This document shows positions 7,446-15,185 of a stretch of DNA of 49,766 nucleotides, in pieces. The position numbers were made by a program, and so were the translations under genes. The notes beneath the pieces were generated by a model. The model was not told the DNA's origin. It did not search any database and saw nothing but the letters and a program-made list of their open reading frames with translations. How positions within the stretch are numbered: the first letter of the stretch is position 1; each line of letters starts with the position of its first letter. Origin of the DNA: Ruminococcus sp. (lineage in GTDB: Bacteria > Bacillota > Clostridia > Oscillospirales > Ruminococcaceae). The stretch is taken from the NCBI GenBank assembly GCA_017437285.1, contig JAFSBM010000222.1, positions 1 to 49,766 of the forward strand, in the 5' to 3' direction.

Positions 7446-10219
7446 ATTTCTCCGCCCTCCATTGGTCTGTCTGTGCGGTCAGTTTTCTCAAATTTCAGCT
7501 CAATAAGGTCAAGTCCGTTTTGTGCAAAATACAGACGAACTGCCATATATCGGGAGAAAAACGGTGCTTCTTTTGTAAATGAAACAGGCTTTCCACCTGT
7601 GCCGTTCCAAGTGAAAGCAGCATTAGCCGTTCCCATAGTGAAAATAGTCACGGGAATTTGTGCCAGTTCACTTTGCTCTGATGAAGCGGTAAGGGTAATG
7701 TTATACCACCCGGGATTATTAACCACAAGGGCAAGGCTGTAGCTCTTTCCCTTTTCGGATTTTACACCGTTCAGGTCGAGAGCAAGGTTATCTTCAATAT
7801 CGTAGAATACCACAGGCTCATCAGAGGGCATATCCTCATCGGGACGGTTGATAATTTCAACTGTATCGCAATCCCCTGCCGCACGCTTCATTGCGTTGGA
7901 TTTCAGCACGAATGAGAGGATATTTTTCGCATTTCTCTGAATTTCACAGCGGAGCAAATCGCCATTTGAAAGGCTTTCAAGGGTATTGTCATTATTTTTG
8001 CCGCCCTCGGCACATACCATATACAAGTCATTCTGAGCAATTGTCATAGCTGCAAAATCCTTTTTGTCGGGTTCACCGCCACGGCGGCTGATATTTGCCC
8101 ACCAGTCAGTCATGCTAATACCCTCAAATCCCCATTCGTCACGGAGAATAACGGTATTGAGGTCGAAACTTCCCGCTGTCCATATGCCGTTCAGCTTGCC
8201 GTAGGTTGTCATTATACTATCGGCATTTCCCTGTTTTACGGCAATTTCAAAGCCTTTGAGATAAATCTCACGCAATGCCCTTTCAGATGCAACAGTTTCT
8301 AAGAAATGGCGGTTTGTTTCCTGATTATTTCCGCAAAAATGCTTGATTGTGCCTGTAACTCCGCTTTTGTGAAGTCCACGGAGTTCAGCTGCCGCAAGAG
8401 TTCCCGTGAGATAGCAGTCCTCGGAGAAGTACTCGAAATTTCTGCCATTGAGAGGGTGGCGGTGAATATTCATTCCCGGTCCAAGCAGACATTCCACCTT
8501 ATTCACAGTCATTTCAAGTCCCATATATTCAAAAAGTTCCTCTGCAAGTTCCTTGTTGAAAGTTGACGCAATCATTGTACCGTTGGGCAGGCTGAATGCC
8601 TTTGTGCCGCAGTCAAGACGCATTCCCGACGGTCCGTCAGCACAGCAAACCGCAGGTATGCCATATTTTGTAAGGCAGTCTGCAACTCCGCCGAATGCCG
8701 ATGCAGTACCAGCTGTAACACGTGGACTTCCCATACCCTCACCACGGATTATGCAGGAGAGTTCCTCATCGGAAAGCTGTGAAACAAATTCGTCAAGGGA
8801 ATTTTTTTCGCTGTACACGTCAATGAGTTTTATGCCCTTATCCCCTGTATATGGCAGTTCTTCGGGAAGCTGTGCCATTCTTCGTGCAGGCTCGTCAACC
8901 TCGCTTTTTGGAACAGGCTCAAATCCCAGTTCATAGCCATTTTCCGTAGAAATCGGCTTCATACGCTTATATTCTTCCACAGGTGCAAGTGCCTGACGAC
9001 ATTTTTCAACAACTGTTGTATTTTCAACAGTCAGAATATGACCGTTAATCTTTTCAGCCTTGTCAATGAAGAAGTTGTAATCGCCCTTTTCATTAACCCA
9101 ACAATTTTTATTTCCTGTTGCTCCGCTGTCGTCATATGACGCTATATCGTCAATCCAAGCGGTTAAAGTGAGAGTCTGGGACTCATTCGGAGCAAGTGTT
9201 TTTGTCTTTTCATAGCCGCAGAGGATTTTTTTCGGCTGACCGAGATTGCCTTGGGGTTTCTCTACGTAAAGCATTACAACTTCTTTTCCGCTGTATGCTC
9301 CCATATTTGTGACGATTACCTCATATTTTACACCGATTTTTCCGCTTTCGCAGATAGTTTCAGCCTTGTCGGCAACGATTTCAAAGGTAGTATAGGATAA
9401 TCCGAAACCGAATGGATAACGCACCTTTTCAGGGGCGAAAGTGTCGAAATATCGGTATCCCACGTAAATATCCTCAACATAGCGGTTGCTGTTCAAATCC
9501 CCGAAATATGGGTGTGAGGGATAGTCCTCAATTGAGTAAGCGATAGTGTCGGGGAGCTTACCCGAGGGCGAAACCTTGCCTGTCAGCACATCAGCCGTGC
9601 CAACTCCGCCAACCATACCGCCCTGCCACACATAAAGGAGAGCGTCAACTCCAAGACTTTCGATATACTCAATATCAATGAGGCTGCCCACATTAAGGAG
9701 AACAACCACTTTTTCAAATTCCTCACGGACTTTTTTCAGCATATCTTTTTCAAGTTCGGTGAGGAAATATGAACCCTCGGTGAGAGTTACTTCCTGTTCC
9801 TCGCCTGCTGTTCTGCCGATGATAACAACGGCTGTATTTCCCTTTGCAGCGGCATTTTTCACGATTTCAGCAGAAAGGGGCATTTCCTTTTGTGACCACG
9901 GCTCAGCACCCCAGCCCTGACCTAAATCGTAGGGATTTTCGCTGTCCCATTTTCTGTAAATCTCCAGCAATTCCTCGTTAAGCTTAACACCTGCTTCAAG
10001 CAGACCGTCAGTAATTCCCACAACCCGTGATACATTTACCATACCGCCCGAACCTGTGCCGCTTTTGTAGTAGTGGAGCTGTATACGTCCGAAAACGGAT
10101 ACAATTTCATCTTTTTTCAACGGTAAAGCTGAATTGTTGTTTTTCAGCATAACAATACCCTCGGCAACCGCTTTAGCCGCCGTTTCAAGGTATTTATTCC
10201 AGTCAAGTATTTTTTTCAT
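7442..10219 (-). CDS. Glycoside hydrolase family 3, circularly permuted (probable beta-glucosidase)
   Basis: A 925-residue GH3 enzyme with the domain order reversed. The family's 'C-terminal' alpha/beta sandwich comes first (AEGIVMLKNNNSALPL near residue 18, then YPFGFGLSYTTF near 270). A fibronectin-III-like domain follows (about 280-400), and then the TIM-barrel domain (about 460-800) with PAVCCADGPSGMR, a KHFCGNNQE segment, and GISMTDWW, whose Asp is the expected nucleophile. This layout is known for beta-glucosidases of Ruminococcus albus and Butyrivibrio. There is no signal peptide, so it probably splits imported cellodextrin-like sugars in the cytoplasm. Its last domain (about 820-925) is a beta-rich extension. 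It is coupled to the ArsC-like gene. Confidence 0.93.
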   Translation of the reverse strand: MKKILDWNKYLETAAKAVAEGIVMLKNNNSALPLKKDEIVSVFGRIQLHYYKSGTGSGGMVNVSRVVGITDGLLEAGVKLNEELLEIYRKWDSENPYDLGQGWGAEPWSQKEMPLSAEIVKNAAAKGNTAVVIIGRTAGEEQEVTLTEGSYFLTELEKDMLKKVREEFEKVVVLLNVGSLIDIEYIESLGVDALLYVWQGGMVGGVGTADVLTGKVSPSGKLPDTIAYSIEDYPSHPYFGDLNSNRYVEDIYVGYRYFDTFAPEKVRYPFGFGLSYTTFEIVADKAETICESGKIGVKYEVIVTNMGAYSGKEVVMLYVEKPQGNLGQPKKILCGYEKTKTLAPNESQTLTLTAWIDDIASYDDSGATGNKNCWVNEKGDYNFFIDKAEKINGHILTVENTTVVEKCRQALAPVEEYKRMKPISTENGYELGFEPVPKSEVDEPARRMAQLPEELPYTGDKGIKLIDVYSEKNSLDEFVSQLSDEELSCIIRGEGMGSPRVTAGTASAFGGVADCLTKYGIPAVCCADGPSGMRLDCGTKAFSLPNGTMIASTFNKELAEELFEYMGLEMTVNKVECLLGPGMNIHRHPLNGRNFEYFSEDCYLTGTLAAAELRGLHKSGVTGTIKHFCGNNQETNRHFLETVASERALREIYLKGFEIAVKQGNADSIMTTYGKLNGIWTAGSFDLNTVILRDEWGFEGISMTDWWANISRRGGEPDKKDFAAMTIAQNDLYMVCAEGGKNNDNTLESLSNGDLLRCEIQRNAKNILSFVLKSNAMKRAAGDCDTVEIINRPDEDMPSDEPVVFYDIEDNLALDLNGVKSEKGKSYSLALVVNNPGWYNITLTASSEQSELAQIPVTIFTMGTANAAFTWNGTGGKPVSFTKEAPFFSRYMAVRLYFAQNGLDLIELKFEKTDRTDRPMEGGEI

Positions 10220-10251
10220 TTTTATATCCTCACAAAAAATATAGTAACATA

Positions 10252-10280
10252 ATTATATCAAATTTCACAAAAAAAATCAA
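10252..10280 (-). promoter_or_regulatory. Promoter of the GH3 gene
   Basis: On the minus strand TTGATT (10275-10280), 17 bp, then TATAAT (10252-10257), about 30 nt before the start. GTGAGGA lies upstream of the ATG as the ribosome site. Confidence 0.75.
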
Positions 10281-10351
10281 TAGTTTTTCTAAATTTCAGC
10301 AATAAACAAAAATAAGCATCAAAAAATGACGATCAATCAACCGCACAAATA

Positions 10352-10735
10352 TCAAATCGTTATCTCTATAATATTACCCTCGAAGGATATAACACTACTT
10401 TCATAATATCCGTCCCCTGTTGTACGAGGTCCGCTTATTACATTATATCCGTCATTTTTCAACAATTCTGTCAGCCTGTCAACCTCAGCTGCACTTCCAA
10501 CACTAAAAGCTATATGAGCATAACCTGTTCTGTTCGCCTGCTTTTCACAATCCACCATTTCAGGTTTATACATAAGTTCCAGTCGTGCGTCCCTTTCAAA
10601 GGTCAGAAAATACGAGCAGAATCCCGTTTTCTCGTTGTGATAGCCATCGTTTGAAGATGCGTTGAAATATCGGATAAAAAAATCCCGTGCAGCCTCTAAA
10701 TCGTTGACATACATTGCAATATGGTCTATAAACAT
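10352..10735 (-). CDS. VOC (glyoxalase/bleomycin-resistance fold) family protein
   Basis: A 127-residue protein with the paired beta-alpha-beta-beta-beta modules of the vicinal oxygen chelate fold. It starts MFIDHIAMYVNDLEAARDFF, has a GYAHIAFSVGS segment opening the second module, and ends with a GDGYYESSVISFEGNIIEI strand pair. His5, His near residue 74 and Glu near residue 123 sit where metal ligands are found in the family. The substrate is unknown: lactoylglutathione lyase, dioxygenase or resistance proteins share this fold. GGAGAG precedes the start. It lies 54 bp downstream of uppP, with a hairpin between them. Confidence 0.8.
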   Translation of the reverse strand: MFIDHIAMYVNDLEAARDFFIRYFNASSNDGYHNEKTGFCSYFLTFERDARLELMYKPEMVDCEKQANRTGYAHIAFSVGSAAEVDRLTELLKNDGYNVISGPRTTGDGYYESSVISFEGNIIEITI

Positions 10736-10758
10736 AATTTTTCTCTCCTTGCAAAACA

Positions 10759-10782
10759 GCGGTCATTCACAGGAACGACCGC
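10759..10782 (-). terminator. Hairpin between uppP and the VOC gene
   Basis: GCGGTC (10759-10764) pairs with GACCGC (10777-10782); on the minus strand the stem is followed by TGTTTTG. It probably ends uppP transcription, perhaps only in part. Confidence 0.6.
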
Positions 10783-10789
10783 CATAATT

Positions 10790-11671
10790 TTACTTTATAA
10801 TAGCATTAATACCAAAATATCCGATAACAAGTATACCGAGGATTATTCTGTACCAGCCAAATGCCTTGAAATCGTGCTTTTTGATGTAATCCATAAGGAA
10901 CTTGATAACGAAAATTGACACGGCAAATGCGGAAATCATACCAACTGCAAGTATGCCGATCTGTGTTCCTGTAAATCCGCCGTCATATTTCAGAAGCTTC
11001 AAAAGGCTTGCACCGAACATTACGGGAACTGCAAGGAAGAATGTAAACTCCGCTGCAACTGTTCTTGAAACGCCTATCATAAGCGAACCGACAATCGTTG
11101 AGCCTGAACGTGATGTTCCGGGGAAAATTGCCGCTATAAGCTGAAATGCACCGATTATAAGGGCAGTTTTATATGTAAGCTCGCTTATGCTGTTCACCTT
11201 TGCAGATGCGTTTTTATTGCGGTTTTCGATAATGATGAAAGCGATACCGAAAACGATAAGGGCAATGGCGATAACCCACGGATTATAGAACAATCTCTCG
11301 AAAACCTCGTCAAAGAGAAGTCCGATAACTGCGGCTGGCAGACAAGCTACAATAACCTTGAACCACATCTGCATAATGTCCATTTTTACGTATGCACCGA
11401 AGCCCTCTTTTTTCAGTGGCTGTGCGTTGTCCTTTTTGCCAAAGGGGAACAGCTTTTTCCAGAAGATTATTACAACAGCCATAATCGCTCCAAGCTGAAT
11501 AACCACGTTGAACATACTGAGGAAATCCTCGTTAATCTGCGGGTCGTCGCTGACTTTCAGCTTCAAGAACTCGTCAACAAGTATCAGATGTCCCGTACTG
11601 CTGACGGGCAGCCACTCCGTAATTCCCTCTACAATGCCGAGGATAAGCGATTTTATAAATTCCCAAACCAT
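10790..11671 (-). CDS. uppP: Undecaprenyl-diphosphate phosphatase
   Basis: A 293-residue UppP (BacA) membrane protein that dephosphorylates undecaprenyl diphosphate so the lipid carrier can be reused for cell-wall and polysaccharide synthesis. Overexpression is known to give bacitracin resistance. The sequence shows GIVEGITEWLPVSSTGHL (residues about 12-29) and PGTSRSGSTI (about 183-192), the two active-site motifs, and about eight hydrophobic helices. Length is a little above the usual 270 because of a charged cytoplasmic insert (KKLFPFGKKDNAQPLKKEG). It has its own promoter after the upstream regulator gene. Confidence 0.96.
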   Translation of the reverse strand: MVWEFIKSLILGIVEGITEWLPVSSTGHLILVDEFLKLKVSDDPQINEDFLSMFNVVIQLGAIMAVVIIFWKKLFPFGKKDNAQPLKKEGFGAYVKMDIMQMWFKVIVACLPAAVIGLLFDEVFERLFYNPWVIAIALIVFGIAFIIIENRNKNASAKVNSISELTYKTALIIGAFQLIAAIFPGTSRSGSTIVGSLMIGVSRTVAAEFTFFLAVPVMFGASLLKLLKYDGGFTGTQIGILAVGMISAFAVSIFVIKFLMDYIKKHDFKAFGWYRIILGILVIGYFGINAIIK

Positions 11672-11705
11672 AAAAATTTTCCTTTCTACAATTTATTACC
11701 TGAAA

Positions 11706-11734
11706 ATTATACCATATTTTCTATCATATGTCAA
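11706..11734 (-). promoter_or_regulatory. Promoter of uppP
   Basis: On the minus strand TTGACA (11729-11734), 17 bp, then TATAAT (11706-11711). The -35 box touches the end of the Crp/Fnr gene, so uppP is transcribed independently of it. Confidence 0.85.
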
Positions 11735-11735
11735 T

Positions 11736-12395
11736 TCAATTTTCGTGATTGATTGTCAGTCTGAATTTTCTCTTTGATATGGTAAGGACTCCCGATTTTT
11801 TCAGCTTTGCAATTTCCCTCTGCAATGCACTTCTGTTGACGCAGAGATAGTCCGACAGCACCGTTGTGGAAAACGGAATTTGTGGAGTTTTTCCCTCTGC
11901 GGTCTTATCCTCCGTAATCTGCAAAAAGCTGATAAGCTTATTTTCAATAGTCCGCTGGCTGAGAACTTCCACACGCTCGCTCAATGAAATCGCCTTTTCC
12001 GTCATAAGCTCCAGCATATTCTCAACTACCCTTGAATGGCATCCGCAGGCATTTTCGCAGCGTTTCAGCAATTCTGAACGGCGGACATAGAGAATTTCAC
12101 AGTCCTTGCCTGCCACTACCTCCACATAGCTTCTCGTTGACGAGGGATATGTGAAATATTCCCCGAAAATTCCCTGTTCTCCGAGAGTTTCAATTATAGT
12201 TCTCACACCATTGACATCATATCTTACCACATCAGCAGAGCCTTTAAGGATAATTCCGATTTTGTCACCTTGCTTAGAATAGTCGCTTATGCAACTCCCT
12301 GCACGGAATTTTTTCACTTCCATATTAAAGCACTTAAACATCCTGTGACAGTCGTAATCGTCAACTCCATTAAAAAGTATATTATGTTCAGGCAA
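11736..12395 (-). CDS. Crp/Fnr family transcriptional regulator
   Basis: A 219-residue regulator. Residues about 20-130 form the cyclic-nucleotide-binding-like beta roll (GDKIGIILKGSADV, EQGIFGEYF), a long dimer helix follows, and the winged helix-turn-helix lies at about 150-215 (SDYLCVNRSALQREIAKLKKSGVL). It has many cysteines: near residues 16 and 22, at 35, in the CENACGC cluster near 113-119, and in the recognition region. This suggests redox, heme or metal sensing, but the ligand is not known. It is divergent from the redox genes at 12571-13561. A perfect 16-bp palindrome sits in its own leader, suggesting autoregulation. Confidence 0.85.
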   Translation of the reverse strand: MPEHNILFNGVDDYDCHRMFKCFNMEVKKFRAGSCISDYSKQGDKIGIILKGSADVVRYDVNGVRTIIETLGEQGIFGEYFTYPSSTRSYVEVVAGKDCEILYVRRSELLKRCENACGCHSRVVENMLELMTEKAISLSERVEVLSQRTIENKLISFLQITEDKTAEGKTPQIPFSTTVLSDYLCVNRSALQREIAKLKKSGVLTISKRKFRLTINHEN

Positions 12396-12410
12396 AAAAA
12401 TTTCCCTCCT

Positions 12411-12426
12411 TGTTGCAATTGCAACA
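12411..12426. promoter_or_regulatory. 16-bp perfect palindrome, probable operator
   Basis: TGTTGCAATTGCAACA is fully palindromic. It lies between the predicted transcription start and the ribosome site (GGAGGGA) of the Crp/Fnr gene, where a bound dimer would block transcription. Its size and symmetry fit a Crp/Fnr-type dimer site. Confidence 0.65.
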
Positions 12427-12443
12427 GATTTTTTTCAATTACT

Positions 12444-12472
12444 ATGATACAATATATTACAGAAAAGGTCAA
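12444..12472 (-). promoter_or_regulatory. Promoter of the Crp/Fnr gene
   Basis: On the minus strand TTGACC (12467-12472), 17 bp, then TATCAT (12444-12449). The 16-bp palindrome begins about 18 bp further downstream. Confidence 0.7.
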
Positions 12473-12498
12473 GGGAAAAACTTCCCGAAAAGCAAAAT

Positions 12499-12528
12499 TT
12501 GTACACCGAGATAAAACCATGGTAAAAT
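12499..12528 (+). promoter_or_regulatory. Possible promoter of the NrdD-like / rubrerythrin genes
   Basis: TTGTAC (12499-12504), 18 bp, TAAAAT (12523-12528), about 43 nt before the ATG at 12571. The match is moderate. Confidence 0.5.
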
Positions 12529-12570
12529 CTCTTGAAGTTTTTGTAAATATTGATATCAGGAGGTTACGTT

Positions 12571-12834
12571 ATGAAGATTAATGTTATTGGCGGAAATATT
12601 CCAAAACAGGAAATTGACGCATATGCCGAATACGGCAGAAAAAAATATTCCGACAAGATTATTAAGGAAATGACCGTGTCAATTGACGGTGACTATGCCG
12701 ACCTTAAATTTGAATTTGCCGATGTGCCTTTCGACAGAATTCGCCGAATTACAGGCTATCTCGTTGGCAATCTCAACCGCTTCAACAACGGCAAGCGTGC
12801 CGAGGAAAGCGACAGAATCAAACACAATGTTTAA
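12571..12834 (+). CDS. Small protein resembling the C-terminal tail of anaerobic ribonucleotide reductase NrdD
   Basis: An 87-residue protein. The start at 12571 is chosen because AGGAGG lies 7 nt upstream; the frame is open a little further 5' but without a ribosome site. The C-terminal part, RRITGYLVGNLNRFNNGK then AEESDRIKHN, resembles a tail segment of NrdD (RITGYL, a NxGK motif, DR), while the whole glycyl-radical barrel is missing, so it cannot be a reductase by itself. Such short NrdD-like proteins occur in clostridia; their role is unknown. It is followed after 52 bp by the rubrerythrin gene and faces the Crp/Fnr regulator, so oxygen or redox control is likely. Confidence 0.65.
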   Translation: MKINVIGGNIPKQEIDAYAEYGRKKYSDKIIKEMTVSIDGDYADLKFEFADVPFDRIRRITGYLVGNLNRFNNGKRAEESDRIKHNV

Positions 12835-12886
12835 TATGCTTATAAAGCAATAAAATAAAATTAACAATTAAATGGAGGTCTTTATT

Positions 12887-13561
12887 ATGGCTAAATATGT
12901 ATGTTCAGTTTGCGGTTACGTTCACGAGGGCGACGCTGCTCCCGAGGTTTGCCCACTCTGCGGTGTTCCTGCATCCGATTTCGTTGAGGAAAAGGCTGAG
13001 GAAGCTGCTGTTTCCAAGTATGTATGCCCCGTTTGCGGATACGTTCACGAGGGTACATCTGCTCCCGACAAATGCCCACAGTGCGGCGTTCCCGGCGAGA
13101 AGTTCATCGAGAAGAAGGACGAGGGAAATCTCGTATTCGCTTGCGAGCATGAAGTTGGCGTAGCTAAGGCTGTAACTGACGAGGAAATCATTGAGGGACT
13201 GAGAGCAAATTTTGCAGGTGAGTGTACTGAGGTTGGTATGTACCTTGCAATGGCTCGTGTTGCTCACAGAGAGGGTTATCCTGAAATCGGCTTATACTGG
13301 GAAAAGGCTGCATTTGAGGAGGCTGAACACGCTGCTAAGTTTGCAGAACTTTTAGGCGAGGTTGTATCTTCTTCCACAAAGGAAAACCTCACAGCAAGAG
13401 TTGCTGCTGAGCATGGTGCTACACAGGGCAAGCTTGACCTTGCTAAGAGAGCTAAGGAGCTGAACCTTGACGCTATTCACGACACAGTTCACGAAATGGC
13501 TAGGGACGAGGCAAGACACGGCAAGGCATTTGAGGGACTTCTCAAGAGATATTTTGGTTAA
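12887..13561 (+). CDS. Rubrerythrin-type protein with two N-terminal rubredoxin domains
   Basis: A 224-residue non-heme iron protein, probably an NADH-linked peroxidase of oxygen defence. The start at 12887 follows TGGAGG. Two rubredoxin-like Fe(SCys)4 domains come first, each with a CxxCGY-VHEG and a CPxCGVP knuckle (residues about 5-36 and 47-78). The ferritin-like diiron domain follows (about 95-224), with Glu in [14 protein letters not shown] and [13 protein letters not shown] supplying ligands. The rubredoxin-first order is that of 'reverse rubrerythrin' in Clostridium, which normally has one rubredoxin; here it is duplicated. It would scavenge H2O2 or O2 with electrons from NAD(P)H:rubredoxin oxidoreductase. 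Confidence 0.92.
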   Translation: MAKYVCSVCGYVHEGDAAPEVCPLCGVPASDFVEEKAEEAAVSKYVCPVCGYVHEGTSAPDKCPQCGVPGEKFIEKKDEGNLVFACEHEVGVAKAVTDEEIIEGLRANFAGECTEVGMYLAMARVAHREGYPEIGLYWEKAAFEEAEHAAKFAELLGEVVSSSTKENLTARVAAEHGATQGKLDLAKRAKELNLDAIHDTVHEMARDEARHGKAFEGLLKRYFG

Positions 13562-13571
13562 TCTAAAATGC

Positions 13572-13590
13572 GGGCGGATAATATCCGCCC
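13572..13590. repeat. Dispersed GGGCGG palindrome
   Basis: GGGCGGATAATATCCGCCC, a 19-base inverted repeat, occurs here and again at 37671-37689 without any relation to the neighbouring genes. It can also form an RNA hairpin after the rubrerythrin gene. Confidence 0.7.
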
Positions 13591-13624
13591 CTACACCAAA
13601 CTACGATATATAGCGAAATAAATT

Positions 13625-13657
13625 GGACGGCAGCCGAATAGCTGCCGTCCTTATTTT
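13625..13657 (+). terminator. Terminator of the rubrerythrin gene
   Basis: GGACGGCAGC and GCTGCCGTCC form a 10-bp GC-rich stem, followed by TTATTTTTG. It also lies at the end of the convergent AraC gene. Confidence 0.85.
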
Positions 13658-13697
13658 TGTATGCTGATTTTTCTCGAAAAAGCGTCCGATTTGCATA

Positions 13698-14561
13698 TTA
13701 ATGGGCAAGAAACAGCTTTTTGAAATCCGTGGGAGTACAATGCTTAATCTCCTTGAAAATGCGGTTAAATGTGGTAAGACTCTTGAAGCCTGCCTGCATA
13801 GCCACATCGGTAATGCTTAAATTCGGGTCAAGCAGAAGATGCTCCGCCGCCTTTGTTCGCCTTGCGTTGATATACTGGAGATAGGACATAGAATTATACT
13901 GCTTGAAAATGCGTGAAAAATGGTATTTGCTGTATCCTGCCACCTTTGCAAGCCGTTCAAGAGAAATGTCATACATATAATTTGCGTCAATATATTTCAT
14001 AACATCGTCAAATTTCTCGCTGTACTCATCAAGCTTGATATCGTCAAACTCCAGAAGCTGACGGCTTTTTTCAAGCTGCTGCTCCCTTACCGCCGTAAGC
14101 AGATTTACAAGAGCAATATAAATCTTCACATCCGCAAGTTCATTACGCTTTGAATTCAGGCTGAGAATATCAAGCAGAGTTTTCTTTGCAAGGCTGTGCA
14201 GTTCCTTGTCAAACTCCCTATTAATGAGTAAAGGCTGAGAAACACCTCGCATTATTGATTCAATTGCAGCAACTCCTGAAAGTGCGTTTGAAGCACATTG
14301 AAAAATCAATCGCCGTCCCGGAATAAGCTGGGGCATTTTATGAAGTTCACCGGAAGGAATGATAAGGACATCATTTACGGGAATATCATATTCAATATCG
14401 CCTACAGTTACAACATAATGATTTTCAAGGGGCATAATAATTTCCAAGGCTTCATGCCAGTGGAAAGGGTACATTTCACTCTCGTGATTATCGTGAAGCA
14501 GAAATGACCGCTTGCTGTCGTATTCAACAGTTTCAAAATCGCCCGTAAGATGCTTTATCAT
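13698..14561 (-). CDS. AraC family transcriptional regulator
   Basis: A 287-residue regulator. The N-terminal part is a cupin-like sensor (HWHEALEIIMPLENHYVVTVG near residues 34-54, and IPSGELHKMPQL). The C-terminal part, about 190-287, has two helix-turn-helix motifs: LERLAKVAGYSKYHFSRIFKQY and ITDVAMQAGFKSLTTFNRIFKE, the family signature. Such proteins usually sense a sugar or other small molecule and activate nearby genes. No sugar operon is adjacent: the divergent neighbour is the MBOAT gene, 624 bp away. The ligand and target are therefore unknown. AGGAG lies before the start. Confidence 0.9.
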   Translation of the reverse strand: MIKHLTGDFETVEYDSKRSFLLHDNHESEMYPFHWHEALEIIMPLENHYVVTVGDIEYDIPVNDVLIIPSGELHKMPQLIPGRRLIFQCASNALSGVAAIESIMRGVSQPLLINREFDKELHSLAKKTLLDILSLNSKRNELADVKIYIALVNLLTAVREQQLEKSRQLLEFDDIKLDEYSEKFDDVMKYIDANYMYDISLERLAKVAGYSKYHFSRIFKQYNSMSYLQYINARRTKAAEHLLLDPNLSITDVAMQAGFKSLTTFNRIFKEIKHCTPTDFKKLFLAH

Positions 14562-14941
14562 ATCATTCTCCTTTCATGCTGCCTTCCTCTCTATAGAGGA
14601 TATACAATTATTGCTGACAGCAATTTTTAATAAATCATCCCAAAATCTTAAAATTGCTTGGATTTTCCATAAATCAAGCTATTTTCCGCATTTTCTTATA
14701 CTATAATTATACATCATTTCGTCTAATTTGTAAATACCAACGCAAAAACTTTGTTGATACTATACAAATAGCCATAGCAATTTTTGGTCAATTATAATCT
14801 TCATATATGCCATTTTATGCCTTTAGGTCAGCAGTTTTTATTCAATGGAAAATTGTGCGAACCTCTATTGCTAAAAGCTAAAAGCTAACGGATCTTATCA
14901 AAAAACAAAATATTACAAATTGTTACAATTATTGAAATCCC

Positions 14942-14970
14942 TTGCATTTTATGTAATTATTGTGTAAAAT
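14942..14970 (+). promoter_or_regulatory. Promoter of the MBOAT-SGNH pair
   Basis: TTGCAT (14942-14947), 17 bp, TAAAAT (14965-14970). It would give a leader of about 210 nt before the start at 15186. Confidence 0.6.
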
Positions 14971-15009
14971 ATAAGTAGGCGTTTTTATAAGGACAGGGGC
15001 TGCACAAAA

Positions 15010-15031
15010 CTTTCTGTAACCTTTCTGTAAC
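15010..15031 (+). promoter_or_regulatory. Pho-box-like tandem direct repeat
   Basis: Two exact, adjacent 11-bp copies of CTTTCTGTAAC. The core CTGTAAC is repeated with a 4-bp gap, the geometry of the PhoB-type box (7-bp CTGTCAT-like units every 11 bp). A -10-like CAAAAT follows at 15041, which could make an activator-dependent second promoter. Confidence 0.5.
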
Positions 15032-15088
15032 TTTTTCGCCCAAAATATCCGCAAAGAAAAATATAGCGGAAAATAAGACAACAAAACG

Positions 15089-15164
15089 AAATCAGACGGA
15101 AAAGCATAAGCTCATGCCCTTTACCGATTACGGCAGAGGGGATTTTTCGCTGTCTGCCTGATTT
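15089..15164 (+). ncRNA. Folded leader segment before the MBOAT gene
   Basis: AAATCAG (15089-15095) pairs with CTGATTT (15158-15164), enclosing GCAT-AAGCTC-ATGC and CCG-ATTA-CGG hairpins. It could be a regulatory leader. I do not recognise a known riboswitch core. It lies 20 nt before the start codon. Confidence 0.4.
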
Positions 15165-15185
15165 CCCGAAAAGGGTGATAAATTA

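Larger units (their letters stand above)
14562..15185. other. Long divergent intergenic region
   Basis: No gene is seen in these 624 bp. From left to right it holds the AraC-side leader with a 15-base near palindrome ATTGCTGACAGCAAT (14618-14632), a TATAAT box for the AraC gene near 14700, a GCTAAAAGCTAAAAGCTAACGG repeat piece (14870-14891), the plus-strand promoter at 14942-14970, the CTTTCTGTAAC tandem repeat, and a folded leader segment before the MBOAT gene. Confidence 0.6.
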
